Assembly (NCBI GenBank): GCA_903907175.1
Contig: CAIVNB010000013.1
Coordinates: forward strand, 1-20,042
DNA from: an uncultured bacterium
Lineage (GTDB): Bacteria > Patescibacteriota > Minisyncoccia > Phycocordibacterales > UBA9973
Length of the DNA: 20,042 bases
Direction: 5' to 3'
The translations under genes and the position numbers were made by a program. The notes beneath the pieces are model-generated. The model had not been told where the DNA came from. It saw nothing but the letters and a program-made list of their open reading frames with translations, and searched no databases. Positions 13,545 to 20,042 of this stretch are shown here, piece by piece; the first letter of the stretch is position 1; each line of letters begins with the position of its first letter.

Positions 13545-15050
13545 ATGAAGCAAGAATACGAAAAAATAAGAGAAGAATTAGTTAATTCTATTAACGATGA
13601 AAGGATTAAGTTAATTTATTCGTCTCAATTTTACGCTACACCAGAATTTGAATCTATATACTATGAAAAAATAAAAGATAATCCAGAATATTTTGATATA
13701 TATAAAAGATGGGTCTTAAGTCAGGACCCCCTTTGTCTTGTTCCTGATGACGATTTATTTAAATTACGTTATGGAATTATTCCATTTCCTCAAGATGAAA
13801 ATTCTGATGTTTTTAAATACAACAGACCGTTATTAATGTTTTTTCTAGATTTAATTTATCCATTTGTTAAGAAGTCTGTCATTATGGCTTTTGATTATTA
13901 TGATTTAAAAGATAAAAATTTAAGTCCTGACCAGATAATGAAAATAATAGAGGAAACTGCAATTCATTCTCTTTCTTTGTGTGATAAAGAAACCGTAGAA
14001 AAAGCAGGATATCCTAGTTTGGACATTGCTTTTATGGATATGTTTAAAACAATTTTCTCACACAACATAGGTTCAGTTTTTATTAAAGTAACAGATGATG
14101 ACGAAGAACTTATAAAATTATTTGGAACAGAATGGGAAAACTTAAGTAAATATTCTGATAGTTTATATGGTTTTGAAGTTGTTCCAAGGATTTTGCCAAC
14201 AGATATTTTTAGATATTTAAAATTGCCATTTAAAGAAAAGAAATATATTGAATTACGTAATACAAATACTTACAAACAAATAATGAATTATGTTGTTTCA
14301 ATCGCTTGCTCTTTTAAGCCGTTACCTGATCCAAGAATACGAACATATTTTCGTAACGAGTTATCAGAATTATTTAGACCATTAGTTAAAAAATTAGTTA
14401 ATATTTCTATCCAAAATGGAAGTTTTACTTTAAAGAATCAGACACAAATACTTGAAGATCAATTAGTAAGTGAAATACCAGAAATTATTGCTGGGTTTGA
14501 TTTCTTCTTTGCAACACAACAAAATCTTAAAGAAGATAAAACATTACCATTTAAAAAACTATTTTTACCCATAAGAGGTTGGCTTGTAAAAATTGGCAAT
14601 AATGCTGACTTAGATGAATACCCATTAACCGATTATTTATCAAAAAAAATAAAATACAAAATAAAAAAATATTGTTACGCAGACAAAAATAGTTCTGATG
14701 TTTCTTTGGATAAAGAATTAGATAAATATGATGAAGAAGATGAAGACACCAGACTTTCTGACATTCTCTCTACCGATAAAAATTACAACAACAATGATAT
14801 ACCCCAATATGACGCCATAGATAAAGAGGGTTCTGTTATAGGATGGAGAATTAATACTTTTGCTGGAATTATTAATAAAGGTAAAAGTACCTTACAAAGA
14901 TGGGATAGATATAATTTACTCAAACCTAAGAGATATGTTATTGGGAAGAAAGGATACCAAACCCACTACAGAGCTTATACAGAAGATGACCTTATTAAAG
15001 CCAAAGAAATAGATATAGAGTTAAACAAGAAAGCCAGACATCAAAAATAA
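13545..15050 (+). CDS. Unrecognised 501-aa protein with MerR-like C-terminus
   Basis: The first 380 residues match no family I know. They are rich in Lys, Asp, Phe and Tyr, with no membrane segment. An acidic linker (about 385-435, DKYDEEDEDTRL then NNND) leads to a C-terminal domain (about 440-501) that reads like a MerR-type winged helix: INTFAGIINKGKSTLQRWDR, NLLKPKRYVIGKKGYQTHYR, AYTEDDLIKAKEI. That part should bind DNA. The gene is first after the divergent repressor and is followed by a terminator, so it is in the usual place of an early phage regulator. The large N-terminal part could be an enzymatic or oligomerisation region. Confidence 0.7.
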   Translation: MKQEYEKIREELVNSINDERIKLIYSSQFYATPEFESIYYEKIKDNPEYFDIYKRWVLSQDPLCLVPDDDLFKLRYGIIPFPQDENSDVFKYNRPLLMFFLDLIYPFVKKSVIMAFDYYDLKDKNLSPDQIMKIIEETAIHSLSLCDKETVEKAGYPSLDIAFMDMFKTIFSHNIGSVFIKVTDDDEELIKLFGTEWENLSKYSDSLYGFEVVPRILPTDIFRYLKLPFKEKKYIELRNTNTYKQIMNYVVSIACSFKPLPDPRIRTYFRNELSELFRPLVKKLVNISIQNGSFTLKNQTQILEDQLVSEIPEIIAGFDFFFATQQNLKEDKTLPFKKLFLPIRGWLVKIGNNADLDEYPLTDYLSKKIKYKIKKYCYADKNSSDVSLDKELDKYDEEDEDTRLSDILSTDKNYNNNDIPQYDAIDKEGSVIGWRINTFAGIINKGKSTLQRWDRYNLLKPKRYVIGKKGYQTHYRAYTEDDLIKAKEIDIELNKKARHQK

Positions 15051-15063
15051 ACCTGTTTATCGT

Positions 15064-15098
15064 AAAAGTCAGAATTAATATTTCTGGCTTTTTATTTT
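15064..15098 (+). terminator. Intrinsic terminator after the 501-aa gene
   Basis: AAAAGTCAGAA (15064-15074) pairs with TTCTGGCTTTT (15082-15092) over 11 positions with one G-U pair and a 7-nt loop, followed by TTATTTT. It lies 14 nt after the stop at 15050. Confidence 0.8.
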
Positions 15099-15119
15099 GT
15101 ATGAGCCGTGAGCACATTA

Positions 15120-15164
15120 TTAGTTAGTAGAGAGATCATATTTATTAATAAACTCTCTAACTAA
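15120..15164. repeat. Inverted repeat in front of the methyltransferase gene
   Basis: TTAGTTAG plus GAGAG (15120-15134 with a 2-nt bulge) pairs with CTCTC plus CTAACTAA (within 15153-15164; the arm reads CTCTCTAACTAA). The 18-nt loop is AT-rich. It ends 4 nt before the ATG at 15169. It could be an operator for the terminase operon or an RNA hairpin that covers the start region. Confidence 0.55.
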
Positions 15165-15168
15165 TATT

Positions 15169-16446
15169 ATGAACAAAAAACTCAAGTGGATGGTGGAAGT
15201 TAAAAAGGTTGAAGATTTATTGCCTTGGAAAGAAAATCCGAGGACTATTACAAAGGTAGCCTTAGAAAAGTTAAAAGAAAGAATTAAACAAAGAGGCTTT
15301 CATAGTGTAATTGTAATAGATAGGGACAATACGATTCTCTCAGGAAATCAAAGAAAAGAGGCTCTTACCCAACTTGGAATTAATGAGGTAAATGTATTAA
15401 TCCCAAGCCGACCACTCACAAAGAATGAAAGGATTAAAATAGCACTCGAAAGTAATCACAACGATGGAGAATGGAATATGGAAGCTTTGAAAGCTTTTAA
15501 TTTTGAGCTTTTGACTGATGTTGGTTTTGACAAAATGCAACTGGTTAATTTCTGGGATAAAGATAAAGATTTCAAGGATGACGATTTTGATGTTGATAAA
15601 GAGGTAAAGAAAATAAAGATTCCTACAACTCAAAAAGGAGATCTCATAATCATGGGAAGACATAAACTTTTGTGTGCTAGTTCGACAGACCAACATGCGG
15701 TTGAAAAACTATTCGATGGACAGAAAGCTACAGCCATCTATAGTGATCCTCCGTTCAATATAGGACTTTCATATAATAAAGGCGTAGGTAATACTCGTGA
15801 TTACGGTGGTACCTATGATGACAATAAAACAACTCTTGAATATGTAAATTTTATCCGAAATGTTTTGAAGTCATCACTTGCAGTATCTCTCCCCGATATA
15901 CATGTGGCTTTTTGGGCGGATGAGGCTTGGGTATGGGTTTTCCAAACTCTATATAATGAGCTGAATATTAAAAACAGGAGATTAAATGTATGGATAAAAA
16001 ATAATTCTTCACCTGTTCCTGGAACGGCATTTAATAAATGTACGGAATTTTGTGTTTATGGTACACAAGGGACTCCATACTTGTCAGAACTATTTAAAAA
16101 TCTCAATGAAATACAAAACAAAGATTTAGGAACTGGTAATCAATTACTTGAAGATATATCTAATATCTGGGCAGTTAAAAGACTTCCATCTAACCAAATG
16201 GAACATCCGACGAGTAAGAATCCTGAATTGCACTATAAGTTTATTATGCGTTGCACTAAACCTGGCGACATTATTTTTGATGCCTTCTCTGGATCTGCAA
16301 GTACTATGGTCTGTGCAGAAAAACTTGACCGCACAGTTTACTCTCTAGAAATTGATCCAATTTTTTGTGACTTGGCAATAAAAAGATTTGAAAAGTTAAC
16401 TGGATTAAAAGCACAAGTAATCAAAAACTATTATGAAGAAAAATAA
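15169..16446 (+). CDS. ParB-like domain fused to a DNA adenine methyltransferase
   Basis: Residues about 8-110 form a ParB/sulfiredoxin-like domain: PWKENPRTITKVALEKL, then ILSGNQRKEAL (57-66). Residues about 155-425 form a DNA methyltransferase with motif IV SDPPFNIG (DPPF 193-196) before the AdoMet-binding motif I FDAFSGSAST (370-379). That order is the beta class, and DPPF suggests N6-adenine methylation. Such fusions are common in phages and prophages beside terminases, where they may protect phage DNA from restriction or mark it for packaging. The end overlaps the terminase small subunit gene by 14 nt, so they are co-translated. No restriction enzyme gene is adjacent, so it is probably an orphan enzyme. 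Confidence 0.9.
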   Translation: MNKKLKWMVEVKKVEDLLPWKENPRTITKVALEKLKERIKQRGFHSVIVIDRDNTILSGNQRKEALTQLGINEVNVLIPSRPLTKNERIKIALESNHNDGEWNMEALKAFNFELLTDVGFDKMQLVNFWDKDKDFKDDDFDVDKEVKKIKIPTTQKGDLIIMGRHKLLCASSTDQHAVEKLFDGQKATAIYSDPPFNIGLSYNKGVGNTRDYGGTYDDNKTTLEYVNFIRNVLKSSLAVSLPDIHVAFWADEAWVWVFQTLYNELNIKNRRLNVWIKNNSSPVPGTAFNKCTEFCVYGTQGTPYLSELFKNLNEIQNKDLGTGNQLLEDISNIWAVKRLPSNQMEHPTSKNPELHYKFIMRCTKPGDIIFDAFSGSASTMVCAEKLDRTVYSLEIDPIFCDLAIKRFEKLTGLKAQVIKNYYEEK

Positions 16447-16849
16447 ATCACAAGAACAATTCTTTGAAGAATTGAAAAAAGTTCCTATTGTGCAAGTTGC
16501 TTGTGAGAAAACTAATATATCTCGCAATAGTGTATATCGTTGGAAAAAAGATGATAAATCTTTCTCTGCCAAGATGGATAAAGCTATGTCTGAGGGTGTT
16601 GCCTTTGTAAATGATATGAGTGAATCGCAACTTCTAACGATGATCAAAGAAAAGAACTGGTCAGCTATTTCTTTCTGGTTGAAACACAGAAATGATAATT
16701 ACAGAGATAAGATAGAAATTACTACAAAAGAAGACAAAGAAGAACTTACTCCATCACAAGCAAAAATAGTAAAACATGCACTCAAGCTTGCCTCAATTAC
16801 TAAGTCGAAATCTATTAAAAATATTAACGAAAAGAAAAATCATGACTAA
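16433..16849 (+). CDS. Phage terminase small subunit-like protein
   Basis: The 138-aa protein has an N-terminal helix-turn-helix (about 8-40: FFEELKKVPIVQVACEKTNI, SRNSVYRWKKDD) and a helical middle (about 40-80, ending SFWLKHRNDNYRDK). A Lys-rich tail follows. This matches the layout of small terminase subunits, which recognise phage DNA and start packaging. It lies exactly between the methyltransferase and the large terminase and overlaps both (14 nt and 8 nt). The family call rests on that context as much as on the sequence, because small subunits diverge strongly. Otherwise it would simply be a phage HTH protein. Confidence 0.75.
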   Translation: MKKNKSQEQFFEELKKVPIVQVACEKTNISRNSVYRWKKDDKSFSAKMDKAMSEGVAFVNDMSESQLLTMIKEKNWSAISFWLKHRNDNYRDKIEITTKEDKEELTPSQAKIVKHALKLASITKSKSIKNINEKKNHD

Positions 16850-18350
16850 AATTATTGAAAACAGTTTAGTAAATAGAATGATGAAAGATAGGCTTGTAAG
16901 AACATCTATCACAAGAGATAGTTTCTTATACTTCTTTCATTTCTATTATGCCCATTATGTAAAGTACGAAACAGCAGATTTTCAAAAAGAAATAATTCAT
17001 CATTTAGAAAGTAGTGATACAGAGAATTTATATGTTGTTGCCTTTCGTGGATCTGGTAAATCTACAATGGTTACAACTGCCTACCCAATATGGGCAATAC
17101 TTGGAAAACAACAAAAAAAGTTTTGTTTAATTTTCTGCCAAACAAGAACACAAGCAAAGCAACACATGATGAATATTAGAAGTGAACTTGAGGGTAATGA
17201 TTTATTAAAAAGAGACTTGGGACCATTCCAAGAACAAAGCGATGAGTGGGGTTCATATTCTCTGGTGTTTAATAAAAGTAATGCTCGTATTACTGTTGCC
17301 TCAACAGAGCAGAGTATTAGAGGAATTAGACATAATGAGCATAGACCTGATCTTATCATCTGTGACGATGTGGAAGATGTACAATCAACTAAAACTCGTG
17401 AGGGGCGAGATAAGACATACCAATGGCTATATGGAGAAGTAATCCCCGCAGGAGATCGTAAAACTAGACTTATTGCTGTTGGCAATCTTTTGCACGAAGA
17501 TTCATTACTAATGAGAATTAAAGATGATATAGAAAATAAGCGGTCAAAAGGAGTCTTTAAACAATACCCATTACTCGACGAAGACAATATTTGTTTATGG
17601 CCTGGGAAGTATCCAGATGTAAAAGATATAGAAGATGAAAAAATGAAAGTTGCTAGTGAAATATCATGGCAACGGGAATATCTACTCCGCATTATTCCAA
17701 GTGATGATCAAGTAATTTATCCTGAGTGGATTCAATACTATGATGAACTCCCTGGAACAAAACATAAAGCATATCGTGGTACTTATGCAGGAGTTGATCT
17801 TGCTATCTCCTCCAAAGATTCTGCCGACTTTACTGCAATTGTTTCGGCTCATGTGTATGGACGTAGAGAGAAAATGAAAATTTATATTCTTCCTAATCCA
17901 ATTGTTAAGAAAATAAATTTCCCTGATCAAGTTGAATTGATGAAAAACTTTAAGAATACTCAAATGCCAAGATCTCAAGATACGTTATTTGTTGAAAGTG
18001 TTGCGTATCAAGAAGCACTACCTCAAATGCTTGAGTTGCATGGAATAAAGGCTGAATCTGTAAAACCAAAGGGAGATAAAAGAACTAGATTATCTTTAAC
18101 CTCAACTTCAATAAAATCTGGAGTTATTAAATTTCCAAGACAAGGATGTGAAGAACTTATTGAACAACTAGTTGGATTTGGAGTAGAGAAACATGACGAC
18201 ATAGCTGACGCTTTTTCTTTGCTTATTAATTCTACACTTGATAAACATTCAAACGAAGGAACCATTCTTATGGCTTGGTTTGATATGAATAGACGTGGAG
18301 TATCTGACGATGATATCGTTTTTTACGGCGATTATGTAGATGTAGGATAA
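16842..18350 (+). CDS. Phage terminase large subunit
   Basis: The 502-aa protein is the packaging motor and nuclease of tailed phages. The ATPase half has Walker A FRGSGKST (68-75), the LIFCQTRTQAKQH segment, Walker B LIICDDVED (171-179) and a coupling-type AVGNLLHED (212-220). The nuclease half has the acidic residues D319 (GVDLAIS), an FVESVAYQE strand and D452/D453/D456 (HDDIADA). Both halves look intact. I used the ATG at 16842, which overlaps the small-subunit stop by 8 nt. An in-frame ATG at 16776 would add 22 residues that overlap coding sequence of the small subunit. No portal or capsid gene follows; the next gene belongs to the DGR. Confidence 0.92.
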   Translation: MTKIIENSLVNRMMKDRLVRTSITRDSFLYFFHFYYAHYVKYETADFQKEIIHHLESSDTENLYVVAFRGSGKSTMVTTAYPIWAILGKQQKKFCLIFCQTRTQAKQHMMNIRSELEGNDLLKRDLGPFQEQSDEWGSYSLVFNKSNARITVASTEQSIRGIRHNEHRPDLIICDDVEDVQSTKTREGRDKTYQWLYGEVIPAGDRKTRLIAVGNLLHEDSLLMRIKDDIENKRSKGVFKQYPLLDEDNICLWPGKYPDVKDIEDEKMKVASEISWQREYLLRIIPSDDQVIYPEWIQYYDELPGTKHKAYRGTYAGVDLAISSKDSADFTAIVSAHVYGRREKMKIYILPNPIVKKINFPDQVELMKNFKNTQMPRSQDTLFVESVAYQEALPQMLELHGIKAESVKPKGDKRTRLSLTSTSIKSGVIKFPRQGCEELIEQLVGFGVEKHDDIADAFSLLINSTLDKHSNEGTILMAWFDMNRRGVSDDDIVFYGDYVDVG

Positions 18351-18361
18351 AATCTCGTATG

Positions 18362-18389
18362 TTGACAAAAGTGCCATATATGATATAAT
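18362..18389 (+). promoter_or_regulatory. Strong promoter of the DGR target gene
   Basis: TTGACA (18362-18367) and TATAAT (18384-18389) are both perfect, with a 16-nt spacer and a TG extended -10 (TGATATAAT). It is the best promoter in the window. The start codon lies about 160 nt downstream, so unlike other genes here this one has a long leader. Confidence 0.85.
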
Positions 18390-18419
18390 AGAAAGAGTTC
18401 TTTAAAAATATCACTTCCA

Positions 18420-18532
18420 TGAGATGAGCTTTTTGAGCCTTAATTATAGGACTTAAAAAGCTCATCTCACAAGAGAAACGAGACGTAATAAAGGGACCGT
18501 ATGCCCATTAATCCAGTCGCCTAGAAATAGGC
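18420..18532 (+). promoter_or_regulatory. Structured 5' leader of the DGR target gene
   Basis: A 15-bp perfect stem (18420-18434 with 18455-18469), which can grow to 18 bp with one G-U pair, carries a loop of about 14 nt. After 49 nt a second hairpin follows: GCCTA/TAGGC (519-523/528-532) with a GAAA tetraloop. Then come AAGGAG (18541-18546) and the ATG (18555). The long stem has no T-run after it, so it is not a simple terminator. It may stabilise the messenger or control translation. I do not recognise a known riboswitch class. Confidence 0.6.
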
Positions 18533-18554
18533 TAACAGAAAAGGAGAACATATT

Positions 18555-19313
18555 ATGAAATGGACAGAAATTCCATCAGGTCAAACCAATGGTGCATTCC
18601 AAAGGTTAATGGTATCACTTGGCGAACAAGCCGAAGTTGCAGTTACCCGTATTAACACAGAACCTACATTTGTTGAAAGGTTAGCAGAATATGCTATCAA
18701 CGGATGTATTGTTCCAAATGCTTCACACGATGGAGCACGGGAGATAATGGGAAAAAATTTCTTTGGTATTCCCGAAGCTATGAAACATTTTGGAGTTAAT
18801 CCAACAAGACGTCAGCTCGCAATACTCTCAGAAATTCCATTTACTCCCGAAGAGTTAATGATGTGTAAAGACACACACATTTTGGTGGCGGTATTTCCGT
18901 TATCAATTTGTGATCTTCGCAGTAAGGTTGCCAATAATACCAAAACTCTGTTTTATAAACAGGATTGGTATGACAACCAAACATTTGCCAACGACAAGGG
19001 TGAAACAAGCTGGCGTTTGATTTTAAAAACACCAGTGGTTAACTCAACAAACAAGAATTGGGAAGAGCAACAGCCCCTTATCACTTCAGATGAAGAAGTT
19101 CCAACAGCACAAATGATGGTTTACACTATCATCGGACACTATCTCAATACTGGAGAAAGATTGTTTGAAAACGTTTACGTCCGTACATCCAGCCTCGACT
19201 CGGGCGGCTTTCACGTCCTCGTCGGCTACTTTGACGGCAAGGGTTTGATCGTCTACAACGACTGGGGTAGTAGCCGCTTTAGCGATCTCGGTTTGTCGGT
19301 CGCCAGGAAGTGA
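18555..19313 (+). CDS. DGR target (variable) protein
   Basis: The 252-aa protein is the diversified product of the retroelement. Residues about 1-205 are a constant region of unknown role, with no signal peptide or membrane helix. It includes the FFGIPEAMKHFGVNPTRRQL segment, and its last part reads GERLFENVYVRTS. Residues 213-251 are encoded by the variable repeat: a Gly-, Tyr- and Trp-rich stretch with DWGSSRFSDLGLSVAR at the end, the usual finish of C-type-lectin-like DGR binding domains. Twelve codons in the 115-nt core differ from the template, all at template adenines. An AAGGAG 8 nt before the ATG supports this start. The binding partner cannot be predicted; the protein is placed to be a diversified ligand-binding protein. 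Confidence 0.9.
   Translation: MKWTEIPSGQTNGAFQRLMVSLGEQAEVAVTRINTEPTFVERLAEYAINGCIVPNASHDGAREIMGKNFFGIPEAMKHFGVNPTRRQLAILSEIPFTPEELMMCKDTHILVAVFPLSICDLRSKVANNTKTLFYKQDWYDNQTFANDKGETSWRLILKTPVVNSTNKNWEEQQPLITSDEEVPTAQMMVYTIIGHYLNTGERLFENVYVRTSSLDSGGFHVLVGYFDGKGLIVYNDWGSSRFSDLGLSVARK
19189..19307 (+). repeat. DGR variable repeat (VR)
   Basis: VR aligns without gaps to TR at an offset of +467. In the core 19193-19307 (115 nt), 100 positions match and 15 differ, and every difference is an A in TR: 6 A-to-G, 8 A-to-T and 1 A-to-C. Sites 19189, 19190 and 19192 also fit A-directed change. Upstream of 19189 the match is lost. The last 23 nt (19285-19307) match fully and end in the GC-rich cggtttgtcggtcgccagg, the likely initiation-of-mutagenic-homing (IMH) region. 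Changed TR codons are mostly AAC and AAT. Confidence 0.95.
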
Positions 19314-19326
19314 TACTTGATTACTT

Positions 19327-19341
19327 GAGGACTTATTCCTC
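19327..19341 (+). repeat. Small hairpin 14 nt after the DGR target stop
   Basis: GAGGA (19327-19331) and TCCTC (19337-19341) form a 5-bp stem with a 5-nt loop. Some DGRs need a hairpin or cruciform just after VR for efficient homing; this is in the right place but short. Confidence 0.4.
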
Positions 19342-19351
19342 TTGAATATTT

Positions 19352-19394
19352 GAGCCTTCGCGAAATTTTTTTTCGTGGAGGCTCTTTTTATTTT
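19352..19394 (+). terminator. Strong intrinsic terminator after the DGR target gene
   Basis: GAGCC... (19352-19365) pairs with ...GGCTC (19371-19384) over 14 bp, including two G-U pairs, with a 5-nt T loop. A TTTTTATTTT tail follows (19385-19394). It separates the target messenger from the TR transcript. Confidence 0.9.
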
Positions 19395-19406
19395 CTAATT
19401 TTCAGC

Positions 19407-19412
19407 TATAAT
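19407..19412 (+). promoter_or_regulatory. Candidate -10 box for the TR RNA
   Basis: A TATAAT lies in the gap between the target-gene terminator and TR. The -35 region is only T-rich (19385-19390). A start near 19419 would give an RNA with about 240 nt before TR, in line with DGR RNAs that include long flanks. Confidence 0.35.
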
Positions 19413-19655
19413 TAACCTATCTTGCTAATGTAATATGGATTACGGTTCATATTCGCCAGATATCTCGCCTTGAGATCACCAGAATGTTTGTGGTTTAAGG
19501 ATCACAACAGAGAGTGGAAAAGGATGAAGAGAATTTCTTGCTTACTTCTAAGGGAGGGTTTTATTAATTGCTCCTAAATTAAATACAAAGATGAGAGGAT
19601 ATAAACTGGCAACAGTCGTAAAACTCTAGTTTTGGTGACACAGGTAGAAGTGAGC

Positions 19656-19774
19656 AAAACCTCGACTCGGACGGCAATCACGTCAACGTCGGCAACTTTG
19701 ACGACAAGGGTTTGAACGTCAACAACAACTGGGATAGTAACCGCAATAGCAATCTCGGTTTGTCGGTCGCCAGG
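19656..19774 (+). repeat. DGR template repeat (TR), non-coding
   Basis: TR is the RNA template that is reverse-transcribed with errors at adenines and written into VR. The core 19660-19774 has 31 adenines; 15 differ in VR and 16 are retained. In the VR frame, TR carries 11 AAC/AAT codons (counting the one at 19658-19660), the composition typical of DGR templates because AAY can become many residues without creating stops. The adenines are on the plus strand, so the TR RNA must be read on the plus strand. The gap 19395-19655 holds small stems (for example TTGTG 19488-19492 / CACAA 19503-19507) and no gene. Confidence 0.95.
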
Positions 19775-19792
19775 CAATTCTCATCTCATTAA

Positions 19793-19835
19793 AACGCTAG
19801 AAACTCCCATTTTAATGGGAGTTTCACTTAGCGTT
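19793..19835. terminator. Hairpin between TR and the avd-like gene
   Basis: The arms 19793-19810 and 19815-19835 pair over 18 bp with one 3-nt bulge (19826-19828) and a TTTA loop. It starts 19 nt after TR and overlaps the stop codon of the convergent avd-like gene. It can end both the TR RNA and the avd transcript; the T-run is short on either side. Confidence 0.7.
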
Positions 19836-20042
19836 ACTTTATTGATTTTATCCATCCACCTAACATTCTTCCTATTTCATCTAGTTTAGCTTCTAATATT
19901 GTGTATGTTTTTGGAGTGATAGCTTTTATATCTTTCATTAATCGAATACACAATTTAAGAAAGTTTAGTTTTGCACTAGTCTTCTCTAAAATCGGGAGTT
20001 TTTCGATTTTTGATAATTGGCTAGCAAGAAATATTCCTTGCA
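19834..20042 (-). CDS. Avd-like four-helix-bundle protein, C-terminal part
   Basis: Sixty-eight codons and a TAA stop are visible before the gene leaves the window, so the N-terminus is missing. The fragment is helical: LSKIEKLPILEK, then KLNFLKLCIRLMKDIKAI, then TYTILEAKLDEIGRMLGGWI. The ending LDEIGRMLGGWIKS is what I associate with bAvd-type accessory proteins of DGRs, relatives of the S23 (23S rRNA intervening sequence) family. Avd is a pentameric basic partner that binds the DGR reverse transcriptase and RNA. The gene is on the strand opposite TR and VR and converges on TR. Its reverse transcriptase partner probably lies beyond 20042. Confidence 0.82.
   Translation of the reverse strand, partial: QGIFLASQLSKIEKLPILEKTSAKLNFLKLCIRLMKDIKAITPKTYTILEAKLDEIGRMLGGWIKSIK

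Noticed and set aside
16776..16841. Upstream in-frame start for the large terminase
   Set aside because: It would add 22 residues that overlap small-subunit coding sequence; the ATG at 16842 gives the usual short overlap and a normal N-terminus.
17081..17692. 203-aa minus-strand open frame
   Set aside because: It lies fully inside the terminase large subunit gene, is Ser- and Cys-rich with no recognisable motif, and is a frame shadow.
19574..19777. Minus-strand open frame across the template repeat
   Set aside because: It is the complement of TR, kept open because TR has few stops on the reverse strand (valine- and aspartate-rich product). No family signal or start signal; TR is non-coding here.
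1..20042. tRNA, rRNA or CRISPR array
   Set aside because: I found no cloverleaf with a TTC-type T arm, no rRNA signature and no regularly spaced direct repeats. The only long repeat pair is TR/VR.

Overview
The window looks like a Patescibacteria (Candidate Phyla Radiation, probably Parcubacteria-like) contig. It is AT-rich with tightly packed genes, and almost no gene has a Shine-Dalgarno sequence (the DGR target gene is the exception). Several start codons sit 6-8 nt after a TATAAT-like box, as in leaderless transcripts. The Avd-like and DGR target proteins at the right end resemble those I associate with this group. TGA is used as a stop (for example at 7655 and 19311), which argues against the Gracilibacteria/SR1 code. 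The lineage is an inference from style and gene content; no rRNA marker is present.

Layout. 1-296 is a gene-poor, hairpin-rich stretch. 297-3655 (minus strand) is a host-like block: a soluble histidine kinase, a single-domain response regulator and the RecG helicase. 3729-5405 (minus) holds three unrecognised membrane or membrane-anchored proteins. 5515-9141 (plus) looks like a small integrated plasmid-like element: a putative winged-helix regulator, a 71-aa protein whose end is built on a long hairpin, an HUH rolling-circle Rep and a large serine recombinase.

9274-13455 (minus) is a six-gene operon that begins with a LexA/CI-type self-cleaving repressor. It continues with a ThsB-like TIR protein, a caspase-like protease, an unknown 217-aa protein, a membrane-anchored DUF2726-like nuclease fold and a SIR2-family protein. 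The TIR-caspase pair matches the architecture of type IV Thoeris; the operon adds further possible effectors and puts everything behind a phage-style repressor. Divergent from it, 13545-18350 (plus) is a phage-like block: a 501-aa regulator with a MerR-like C-terminus, a ParB-DNA methyltransferase fusion, and small and large terminase subunits. No portal, capsid or tail gene follows.

18362-20042 holds a diversity-generating retroelement (DGR): a strong promoter with a structured leader, a target protein gene whose 3' end is the variable repeat (VR), a terminator, an intergenic template repeat (TR), and the C-terminal part of an Avd-like gene on the opposite strand that runs off the window. 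Over a 115-nt core, TR and VR differ at 15 positions and every one is an adenine in TR. The reverse transcriptase is not in the window and is expected beyond 20042.

The two most notable systems are the repressor-led TIR/caspase/SIR2 defence operon and the DGR placed directly behind a terminase.
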